DNA from: an uncultured Bacilli bacterium | GTDB taxonomy: Bacteria; Bacillota_I; Bacilli_A; RF39; UBA660 | DNA: 10,462 nucleotides | NCBI GenBank assembly: GCA_944331815.1 | Contig: CALVIQ010000065.1 | Coordinates: 1-10,462, forward strand | Direction: 5' to 3' | In this document: one piece after another, positions 5,622 through 10,462 of the stretch | How positions within the stretch are numbered: position 1 is the first letter of the stretch | Layout of the letters: each line of letters starts with the position of its first letter | Program-made: the position numbers and the translations under genes | Notes under the pieces: model-generated | What the model saw: only the letters and a program-made list of their open reading frames with translations | Told to the model about the DNA's origin: nothing | Databases searched by the model: none

Positions 5622-6855
5622 TATTTTCACCTTCTAAAACAAATATTGTATCCATATTAATTTTTTTATGTAAATTAATAATATCTTCTTTAGTAACTTT
5701 TTTAACATTTTCAATTCTTTCATCTAACAAGTCGTAATTGAAATAAATATTACTTTCATACATTCTTAAAATACTAGCTTGATAATCCTCAATATCTTTT
5801 AAACTATTTATGTAAGTTATTTTAGCTGATTCTATATCATTATCAGTAAAATCACCTTTACTCATTTTATTGAATTCTTTTTTTATTAAACTTAAACATT
5901 TTTTGACATCATCTTTATTAGTACCAACTGTAATATATAAAATATTATAAATTGCTTTAAAAGTAGCGTTTATACTATAACATAAACTATTTTTTTCTCT
6001 TACTGTTCTAAATAGTTTTGAATTAGGACTACCACCTAAAATAAAGGAATAAATATATAAAACATATTGTTTCTCAAAGTCAGTTAAATCTTTAATTTTA
6101 AATCCAATATTTAAATTTGTTTGTTCAATTGGTAATGTTTCTTTAACTTTACTTAATTTAGTTATATTTTGTGTTACAAAATGAGATATACCAGGTCTTT
6201 TGATTGTATTAACATTAAAATTTTTGTTAAATATTTCAACTATTTCTTCTTCATTAACATCTCCAATTACAAATATGTCAATTAAATCACTTTTAAGCAT
6301 TTTTTTATAATATTCATATAAATTATCAGGAGCTAAATCTTCTTTATAACCAACTGAATTATATTCTAATGGTGTATCTTTACCTAATATTTCAAACATT
6401 CTTTGTAAAGAATATCTTTTTGTATTATCTTTTAAAGAATCTATTTCATCAGTTACTAATCTTTTGGCTAGATCAAAATCTTTAAATTTATTATTTTCAA
6501 TATTAGGATCAAATATTAAACTTAATAAAAATTCAATTGATGTTTTATTCATATTTTTTTCAGTATATTTTTCATTTAAAAAATTACAATTGAATGAAGT
6601 AACAATATAATTACCCATCAATGAATTAGAACATCCTATTCCTATACCATATAAATTTTCTGTTTCAATATCTAAATCTCTTTTTGTTTTATATGTATTA
6701 TTAGAATTTAATAATATTTTTCCTAATAAATTACGATAGGTTATATCTTTTTTTTCTAATAATTTTTTAAAGTTTATTCTTACTGATACTGTTTTAAATT
6801 TATCAGTTCTAATAATGTGTAGATTGTAAGCTTTATTTGAACAATTACTATACAT
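5608..6855 (-). CDS. ymfF: M16 family peptidase-like protein, inactive subunit (YmfF-like)
   Basis: The protein has 415 residues, with an ATG preceded by AAAGGGTG (6868-6861). Two M16 domains are recognisable, but where an active enzyme has HxxEH this one has LLGKILLNSNN (43-53), so the zinc site is absent. The second half keeps the substrate-positioning block GGSPNSKLFRTVREKNSLCY (274-293), the R/Y-type motif of M16 proteins. This division of labour (one subunit with zinc, one with the R/Y motif) is known for heterodimeric M16 peptidases, and the gene precedes and overlaps ymfH. It is the first gene of a two-gene operon read away from sigK. Very AT-rich codon use, like its neighbours. The biological substrate in Firmicutes is unknown to me. 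Confidence 0.85.
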   Translation of the reverse strand: MYSNCSNKAYNLHIIRTDKFKTVSVRINFKKLLEKKDITYRNLLGKILLNSNNTYKTKRDLDIETENLYGIGIGCSNSLMGNYIVTSFNCNFLNEKYTEKNMNKTSIEFLLSLIFDPNIENNKFKDFDLAKRLVTDEIDSLKDNTKRYSLQRMFEILGKDTPLEYNSVGYKEDLAPDNLYEYYKKMLKSDLIDIFVIGDVNEEEIVEIFNKNFNVNTIKRPGISHFVTQNITKLSKVKETLPIEQTNLNIGFKIKDLTDFEKQYVLYIYSFILGGSPNSKLFRTVREKNSLCYSINATFKAIYNILYITVGTNKDDVKKCLSLIKKEFNKMSKGDFTDNDIESAKITYINSLKDIEDYQASILRMYESNIYFNYDLLDERIENVKKVTKEDIINLHKKINMDTIFVLEGENNEEN

Positions 6856-6899
6856 AAAATCACCCTTTCTAGTATGTGAAAAAATAAACTATTAATACT

Positions 6900-6928
6900 A
6901 TTATATCTTAAATTTAATACTTTTAAAA
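6900..6928 (-). promoter_or_regulatory. Probable promoter of ymfF-ymfH
   Basis: On the minus strand a perfect -10 TATAAT (6905-6900) lies 44 bp upstream of the ymfF start. At 17 bp spacing the -35 would be TTTTAA (6928-6923), which is weak. The 104-bp divergent gap to sigK must hold control signals for both directions. Confidence 0.45.
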
Positions 6929-6959
6929 GTAAAAACATAAAATTTAATTGAGGTGTGAT

Positions 6960-7652
6960 ATGTTAGAATTATTAAAAAAATTGTTTAAAGATTTTTATAT
7001 TTTCACAGCAGCTTATTCAAATAATGTATTTCCTGATCCATTATCAAAAGAAGAGGAAGAAAAATGTGTATCTTTAATGCATTTAGGAGATAAAGATGCA
7101 AGAAATAAACTGATTGAACACAATTTAAGATTGGTAGCTCATATTGTAAAAAAATATGATCATAAAAAAAATGATGTTGATGATTTAATTAGTATTGGAA
7201 CAATTGGATTAATTAAAGGAGTAGATAGTTTTAGTTATAAAAAAGGAACAAGATTAACTACTTATGCTGCTAAATGTATTGAAAATGAGATATTAATGTA
7301 TTATCGAAGTGATAAAAAAAATAATAAAAATATTAGCTTAAATGAGTCAATTGGATTTGATAAAGATGGTAATGAAATAACATTTTTAGATATATTAAAA
7401 ACTCCTAAACCTGATTTTGAGAATGATATTCAAAAAAAAGATAATATTGTTTTACTAAAAAAATATTTTAATATTTTAGATGAAAGAGAAAAAGAGATAA
7501 TAATTAAAAGATATGGTTTGAATAATGAAAGAGAAGTAACTCAAAAAGAAATAGCTAAACAATTAGGAATTTCAAGAAGTTATGTTTCTAGAATTGAAAA
7601 AAGAGCTTTAACTAAAATATTTAAAGAGTTTAAAATGCAAAATAAAAATTAA
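6960..7652 (+). CDS. sigK: RNA polymerase sporulation sigma factor, SigK type, with pro-sequence
   Basis: The protein has 230 residues from the ATG at 6960 (GAGGTG at 6950-6955); the in-frame TTG at 6948 precedes the ribosome-binding site and is rejected. Sigma region 2 (about 52-115) reads HNLRLVAHIVKKY, DLISIGTIGLIKG, TYAAKCIENEILMY; region 4 (about 174-222) ends in the HTH TQKEIAKQLGISRSYVSRIE. It follows B. subtilis sigmaK almost block by block. Residues 1-18 (MLELLKKLFKDFYIFTAA) resemble the membrane-associated pro-sequence, and YSNNVFPDPLS (19-29) aligns with the mature sigmaK start YVKNNAFPQPLS, so activation by an SpoIVFB-type protease is expected, probably cutting near Ala18-Tyr19. 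SigmaK drives late mother-cell gene expression in sporulation. The gene is unbroken: no skin-like element splits it. Confidence 0.9.
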   Translation: MLELLKKLFKDFYIFTAAYSNNVFPDPLSKEEEEKCVSLMHLGDKDARNKLIEHNLRLVAHIVKKYDHKKNDVDDLISIGTIGLIKGVDSFSYKKGTRLTTYAAKCIENEILMYYRSDKKNNKNISLNESIGFDKDGNEITFLDILKTPKPDFENDIQKKDNIVLLKKYFNILDEREKEIIIKRYGLNNEREVTQKEIAKQLGISRSYVSRIEKRALTKIFKEFKMQNKN

Positions 7653-7683
7653 TTATTGCTTTTTATTCAAAATTTTTATATAC

Positions 7684-7699
7684 TTATTTATATAAATAA
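7684..7699. repeat. 16-nt AT palindrome before the HExxH gene
   Basis: TTATTTATATAAATAA is a perfect palindrome ending just at the AAGGTG ribosome-binding site (7698-7703) of the next gene. It may be an operator, a weak hairpin masking that site, or chance in AT-rich DNA. Confidence 0.25.
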
Positions 7700-7710
7700 G
7701 GTGAATAAAA

Positions 7711-8577
7711 ATGATAGATAAATATATTGAAGTTGTAAATGAAATTAGTTTAAAATATGATTATCCAGATAATATAAAACATTTGTTATACGTAATATTA
7801 CCTGCTTTTGTTGTTAAATATGGAATAAATAAAGAAAATTTTATTATTGATTGTTTAAAAAATATTCCTATAATTATAACAGGAAAAGAGGATCCTAAAA
7901 TTCAAGCATTGTATGTAAGTTATCCTTATATTGAAGAGAATATTAAAACTAAAAAAATAATTTATTTAAATAGGTATAATAATATTCCATTTTTACAGCT
8001 ATTAGATAATTTAATTCATGAATTAAATCATGCCATTAATTCTTATAAAAAAGAAATCATTTTAGAAAAAGATTGTTTTTATTTAAGAACTGGATTAACA
8101 AAAGCTAAATACAATTTGAAAGAGTTTAAAATAATTGATAAAAATAGAAATTATGTTTTAGAAGAAATAATTAATTCTAAACAAACAGAAATAATAATTA
8201 ATATAATATCAACTTTAGAAAGTAATAATGAAAAAATAAAAAATACTATATATGCTGTAAAAAATAGTATTAATGGTAATTATGTGTCACCATCTTATTA
8301 TAGTTTAAAATATTATTGCCAGAAATTATTGAGTAATAAAACTTTTTTATTGACATTAGAAAATTTAAGAATTGATGGTAATATAGATGATATTGAAAAA
8401 TGGTTTAATGATATTTATGGTGAAGATGGCTATCAAATTTTAATTAACACTTTATATGAATTAAAAGAATTACAAAATAAAAAAGGATTGTTTGTTAAAA
8501 ATAAAATAAATAAATTAGCAATTAAATTAATTAAAATGAGTGATAAATTTAATAAAAATTGTAATTTAAAAGCATGA
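7711..8577 (+). CDS. Uncharacterised HExxH putative zinc metallopeptidase
   Basis: The protein has 288 residues, ATG with AAGGTG 7 nt upstream. I do not recognise the family. LDNLIHELNHAINSY (98-112) contains a complete HExxH zinc motif (His103, Glu104, His107) in a helix-like hydrophobic setting, and VLEEIINSKQTEIII (149-163) supplies a Glu (151 or 152) about 45 residues later in the pattern used by gluzincin peptidases for the third ligand. YLRTGL (124-129) between them resembles the strand and turn found in such domains. There is no signal peptide or clear membrane segment, so a cytoplasmic protein is expected. It lies 58 bp after sigK on the same strand and may be co-transcribed with it; a strong terminator ends the unit at its stop codon. 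Activity and any sporulation role are inference. The C-terminal part (230-288) is Lys/Asn-rich. Confidence 0.6.
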   Translation: MIDKYIEVVNEISLKYDYPDNIKHLLYVILPAFVVKYGINKENFIIDCLKNIPIIITGKEDPKIQALYVSYPYIEENIKTKKIIYLNRYNNIPFLQLLDNLIHELNHAINSYKKEIILEKDCFYLRTGLTKAKYNLKEFKIIDKNRNYVLEEIINSKQTEIIINIISTLESNNEKIKNTIYAVKNSINGNYVSPSYYSLKYYCQKLLSNKTFLLTLENLRIDGNIDDIEKWFNDIYGEDGYQILINTLYELKELQNKKGLFVKNKINKLAIKLIKMSDKFNKNCNLKA

Positions 8578-8596
8578 ATTATGCTTTTTCTTTTTC
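8568..8596 (+). terminator. Terminator after the HExxH gene
   Basis: AAAAGCAT (8568-8575), loop GAATT, ATGCTTTT (8581-8588), then a T-rich run to 8595. The stem contains the end of the coding region. It leaves only about 25 bp to the ftsW-like start at 8620, so that gene needs read-through or a promoter inside the upstream gene. Confidence 0.75.
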
Positions 8597-8619
8597 ATAA
8601 AATTAATAGAGGGATAATT

Positions 8620-9645
8620 ATGAAAAAATGTAATTTAGCTTTATTAATAAGTGTAATAATAATAAGTATATTTGGAGTTTTAATGATTTATTCAGCATCT
8701 TATATCTGGGCTGAATATAAATATGGTGATGCATTAAAGTATGTTAAAAATCAAGGATTATTTTTGATTATAGGAATAGTTTTTATGATTATAATAAGTA
8801 AAATAGATTATAAAATATATTTAAAAAAATCTAATTTAATATTATTAAGTTGTTTAATTTTATTAATATTAGTTTTGATACCAGGTATTGGTACTGTAAG
8901 AAATGGAAGTCGTAGTTGGTTTGGTATTGGTTCGTTTGGTATTCAACCTAGTGAATTTACTAAATTAGGTTTAATGATATTTGTATCTAAATATTTAGCT
9001 TATAATGATAAAGCAACTAAATCATTTAAAGGTATATTACCAATTTTAGGATTGCTTATGTTAGTATTTGGACTTATTATGTTACAACCAGATTTTGGAA
9101 CAGGTACTATTATAGTTATGTCAATAATAGGATTATTATTTATAGGTGGTGTTGATTTTAAATATTTTATTAGATTAGGTATAGTAGGTGTAATAGGGGT
9201 AGTTGGTTTAATTTTAGCAGCTCCTTATAGACTTAGTCGTATTTTATCTTTTTTAAATCCTTGGAGTGACCCATTAGGTAGTGGCTTTCAAATTATTCAA
9301 AGTTTATATGCTATAGGACCAGGTGGTTTGTTCGGTTTTGGAATAGGTAATTCAAGACAAAAACATTTTTTTCTACCTGAACCACAAACTGATTTTATAT
9401 TTTCAATAATAAGTGAGGAATTAGGTTTCTTAGGTTGTTTAATTATTATTACTTTATTTGTTATTATTTGTTATAATGGATTTAAAATATCTCGCAATTG
9501 TAATGATTTATTTGGTAAATATTTATCATTTGGAATAGTATTTCAAATAGGATTTCAAGCTTGTTTAAATTTAATGGTTGTAGTAGGTTTAATACCTGTA
9601 ACAGGGTATGCAAAAAAAATGGGAGAAAATAACAAAAGTCGTTGA
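8620..9645 (+). CDS. FtsW/RodA/SpoVE (SEDS) peptidoglycan polymerase, C-terminally truncated
   Basis: The protein has 341 residues from the ATG at 8620 (AGAGGG at 8608-8613); the in-frame ATG at 8581 lies in the terminator and is rejected. It is a polytopic membrane protein with about nine hydrophobic segments. SEDS signatures: MIYSAS (22-27), the NGSRSWFGIG block, GIQPSEFTKL, LQPDFGTG, and PEPQTDFIFSIISEELG with the catalytic Asp at 258. These are lipid II glycosyltransferases working with a class B PBP; next to sigK it may be SpoVE (spore cortex) rather than the vegetative FtsW. Homology stops at residue 329 (GLIPVTG). The expected continuation with P-F-(I/L)-SYGGSS and the last membrane helix is missing and replaced by 12 unrelated residues (YAKKMGENNKSR). 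The protein is thus about 40 residues short, probably non-functional unless another copy exists. Confidence 0.85.
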   Translation: MKKCNLALLISVIIISIFGVLMIYSASYIWAEYKYGDALKYVKNQGLFLIIGIVFMIIISKIDYKIYLKKSNLILLSCLILLILVLIPGIGTVRNGSRSWFGIGSFGIQPSEFTKLGLMIFVSKYLAYNDKATKSFKGILPILGLLMLVFGLIMLQPDFGTGTIIVMSIIGLLFIGGVDFKYFIRLGIVGVIGVVGLILAAPYRLSRILSFLNPWSDPLGSGFQIIQSLYAIGPGGLFGFGIGNSRQKHFFLPEPQTDFIFSIISEELGFLGCLIIITLFVIICYNGFKISRNCNDLFGKYLSFGIVFQIGFQACLNLMVVVGLIPVTGYAKKMGENNKSR

Positions 9646-9755
9646 AGCCCTTATAAATAAAGGAAAAAACACGATTTTGTTTTAATAAAAAAATACACAA
9701 AAATATCAAAATTAAAGAAAAATCTTATTTTATGGGATTTTTTACAAAAATATAA

Positions 9756-9771
9756 CAACGATGCATTGTTG
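9756..9771. repeat. Short near-palindrome
   Basis: CAACGATGCATTGTTG is self-complementary if two G-T pairs are allowed. It lies in the coding-like scrap and has no T-run after it. No function can be assigned. Confidence 0.25.
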
Positions 9772-9820
9772 GTAAACACAGGAAAGTTTATGAGAGTTGG
9801 ACTTTGAGATAAATAAGTGC

Positions 9821-9842
9821 AAATTAAAATATATTTTAATTT
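9821..9842. repeat. Perfect 22-nt all-A/T palindrome
   Basis: The 22 bases from 9821 (starting AAATTAAAAT, ending ATTTTAATTT) are identical to their own complement. It stands between the coding scraps and the promoter at 9890. It contains only A and T, so it is of limited significance; it could be a weak hairpin or an end of inserted DNA. Confidence 0.35.
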
Positions 9843-9889
9843 ATAAAAATTTATATTTATATATTTTCCCAAAAATTTCCATAAAAGTA

Positions 9890-9918
9890 TTGACAAAGAA
9901 TATAAAAAATAGTAAATT
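9890..9918 (+). promoter_or_regulatory. Promoter of the small gene/RNA upstream of relA
   Basis: A perfect -35 TTGACA (9890-9895), 17 nt, then TAAATT (9913-9918). Transcription would start near 9925. This is among the best promoters in the window and is followed within 160 nt by a strong terminator, so it defines a short transcription unit. Confidence 0.65.
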
Positions 9919-9930
9919 ATTTGGTAATAT

Positions 9931-10047
9931 TTTGAAAGGGACGTTGATTTTGATGAGTATATTTATGGAAAAAGGTAAATTTAAATTATATTGTTACTTT
10001 TGTAAATCTTTATATATTAATATAAATTCTTTTTTGACCCTTTCAAA
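9931..10047 (+). repeat. 10-bp inverted repeat closing the small transcript
   Basis: TTTGAAAGGG (9931-9940) and CCCTTTCAAA (10038-10047) are exact complements 97 nt apart. The left arm contains the only ribosome-binding-site-like sequence of the small ORF (GAAAGGG), and the right arm lies in its last codons. Pairing in the RNA would join its two ends and hide that site. Confidence 0.6.
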
Positions 10048-10063
10048 GAAAAGCATGACATAA
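9953..10063 (+). CDS. Possible small protein (36 aa) or non-coding RNA
   Basis: Within the transcript from the 9890 promoter an ATG (9953) opens a 36-codon frame starting MSIFMEKGKFKLYCYFCKS and ending ...TLSKKSMT at TAA 10061-10063, which lies in the loop of the terminator. GAAAGGG (9934-9940) is 12 nt from the ATG, a bit far; in-frame TTG codons at 9944 and 9950 are alternatives. It has one CxxC pair, a moderately hydrophobic middle and basic ends, but no clear membrane helix. I do not recognise it. The alternative is a structured RNA of about 155 nt: its ends pair (9931-9940 with 10038-10047), an inner hairpin can form from the AAAAAGGTAA region (9969-9978) with TTACTTTT (9994-10001), and a terminator follows. 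I see no signature of 6S RNA, SRP RNA, tmRNA or a T-box. Confidence 0.35.
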   Translation: MSIFMEKGKFKLYCYFCKSLYININSFLTLSKKSMT

Positions 10064-10079
10064 TTTTGTTATGCTTTTT
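10049..10079 (+). terminator. Strong terminator upstream of relA
   Basis: AAAAGCATGACA (10049-10060) pairs with 10067-10078 (TGTTATGCTTTT) over a 6-nt loop, with one G-U pair, followed by T's to 10079. It ends the short transcript. Its arms share AAAAGCATGA and TATGCTTTTT with the terminator at 8568-8596. Confidence 0.85.
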
Positions 10080-10113
10080 GTTTAAAATTTAATGGAGTTT
10101 TTGGAGGAGTTTT

Positions 10114-10462
10114 ATGGAAAATGATATTTTACAAGATTTAATTGACAAACTTAATGAGTATAATTCGGAAGAAGTCGAAGTTATTAAGAAAGCTTATGAG
10201 TATGCTAAAAAATTACATGAAGGGCAGTATAGACAAAGTGGTGAACCATATATCAATCATCCTTTAAATGTTGCATATATTCTTGCAGATATGCACGCAG
10301 ACAGAGATACAATATGTGCTGGTCTTTTGCATGATGTATTAGAAGATACAGAAATTACCAAAGAAGATATTGCTCATGATTTTAATCAAAATGTTGCTAA
10401 TCTAGTGGATGGTGTAACTAAACTTTCAAAAATGAATTTTTCTTCTAAACAAGATCAAAATT
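10114..10462 (+). CDS. relA: RelA/SpoT family (p)ppGpp synthetase/hydrolase, 5' part
   Basis: The first 116 codons are present; the gene runs off the right edge (full members have about 700-740 residues). The start has GGAGGAG (10103-10109) 4 nt upstream. The N-terminal HD hydrolase domain is clear: AYEYAKKLHEGQYRQSGEPY, then HPLNVAYILADM with His49, and the HD motif LLHDVLEDT with His73-Asp74 and Glu77-Asp78, then VANLVDGVTKLSKM. It is thus likely a bifunctional Rel enzyme making and degrading the stringent-response alarmone ppGpp, with the synthetase and TGS/ACT domains beyond the window. It stands only 34 bp after a strong terminator; TTGTTA (10066-10071) and TTTAAT (10088-10093) could be its own weak promoter overlapping that terminator. 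Its codons look somewhat less AT-biased than those of the M16 or SEDS genes (for example tcg, gtc, cac, gac). Confidence 0.9.
   Translation, partial: MENDILQDLIDKLNEYNSEEVEVIKKAYEYAKKLHEGQYRQSGEPYINHPLNVAYILADMHADRDTICAGLLHDVLEDTEITKEDIAHDFNQNVANLVDGVTKLSKMNFSSKQDQN

Larger units (their letters stand above)
9646..9889 (+). other. Region without an intact gene; possible coding scraps
   Basis: No complete gene is seen. Two stretches look protein-like but are broken: one from the ATG at 9608 reads MQKKWEKITKVVEALINKG and ends at a stop near 9685, overlapping the false end of the ftsW-like gene in another frame; a second, in the ftsW-like frame after a stop at 9658, runs about 50 codons to TGA at 9805-9807 and includes LILWDFLQKYNNDALLVNTG. 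I recognise neither. They may be pieces of one gene joined by frameshifts, brought in when the ftsW-like 3' end was lost. Confidence 0.35.

Noticed and set aside
5622..5630. GTG start for ymfH (likewise GTG 2064 for abiEi, GTG 3677 for the DUF218 gene, TTG 6948 for sigK)
   Set aside because: In the first three the codon overlaps the ribosome-binding site that serves the ATG a few nucleotides downstream; TTG 6948 lies just upstream of the GAGGTG that serves the ATG at 6960.
6915..6943. A plus-strand sigmaA or sigmaE type promoter for sigK (TAATAC / TAAAAT, or CATAAAAT at 6936)
   Set aside because: The -35 is poor for sigmaA and the fit to sigmaE is no better than chance in DNA this AT-rich.
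8581..8619. N-terminal extension of the SEDS protein from an ATG at 8581
   Set aside because: The ATG lies in the right arm of a terminator; the ATG at 8620 has AGAGGG 6 nt upstream and gives the normal N-terminus.
9482..9709. Minus-strand ORF of 75 codons
   Set aside because: It is antisense to the end of the SEDS gene, has no ribosome-binding site and gives a low-complexity Phe/Leu/Ile-rich translation typical of the reverse of AT-rich coding DNA.
9651..9896. Minus-strand ORF of 81 codons
   Set aside because: Its translation is Tyr/Phe/Ile-rich with no start signals and no recognisable motif; it crosses the AT palindrome and the coding-like scraps of the plus strand.
9797..9952. Upstream half of the 88-codon plus-strand ORF ending at 10063
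   Set aside because: It contains the promoter at 9890-9918 and the 22-nt palindrome, and reads as low-complexity Lys/Ile/Tyr; only the part after 9953 is plausibly translated.
9925..10113. T-box, 6S RNA, SRP RNA or a known riboswitch upstream of relA
   Set aside because: None of the conserved sequence blocks I would expect (for example the T-box AGGGTGG element or the SRP GGAAGGA-type loop) is present; I left it as an unassigned small RNA or ORF.
1..10462. CRISPR arrays, tRNA or rRNA genes
   Set aside because: No regularly spaced repeats and no conserved RNA signatures were seen on either strand.

Overview
The window is about 10.4 kb of very AT-rich DNA with short intergenic gaps, strong AGGAGG/AGGTG ribosome-binding sites, and TGA used as an ordinary stop (for example the genes ending at 938, 4345 and 8577), so the mycoplasma code does not apply. 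The gene content (a pro-sigmaK-type sporulation sigma factor, a YmfF/YmfH pair of M16 peptidases, a SEDS cell-wall polymerase, RelA) points to a low-GC Gram-positive bacterium of the Bacilli/Erysipelotrichia or related gut Firmicutes, probably a spore former. I cannot name a genus from the sequence.

Left part, 1-2000 (eroded accessory DNA): the beginning of an unknown minus-strand gene (1-64), a 35-nt hairpin, a transglutaminase-like gene that has lost its 5' end (about 120-938), a convergent DnaJ-domain gene (1057-1614, minus), then a dead antirepressor/DinD-like (Bro family) gene at 1770-1990 that still carries its promoter, a LexA-like box and its ribosome-binding site.

Defence module, 2003-3433: an AbiEi/AbiEii type IV toxin-antitoxin pair behind a promoter covered by a 14-bp inverted repeat. 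The module lies between two matching pieces of the 3' end of the DinD-like gene (about 1973-2000 and 3591-3653), which suggests it was inserted into, or recombined at, that gene.

Core part, 3686-8577: a SanA/YdcF (DUF218) membrane-anchored protein; a convergent ymfH-ymfF operon on the minus strand, whose last gene shares one terminator hairpin, stop codons included, with the DUF218 gene; then, divergently, an uninterrupted sigK-like gene with its N-terminal pro-sequence, followed by an unfamiliar HExxH putative metallopeptidase.

Right part, 8620-10462: an ftsW/spoVE-type SEDS gene whose last 40 or so codons are replaced by unrelated sequence; about 470 bp without a normal gene, containing coding-like scraps and one compact transcription unit (promoter, ribosome-binding site, 36-codon ORF, terminator; 9890-10079) in which the ribosome-binding site can pair with the end of the ORF; and finally the 5' part of relA running off the window.

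The most interesting points are the AbiE module within a split, formerly SOS-type gene, the truncated SEDS gene with the small transcription unit behind it, and the HExxH protein next to sigK.
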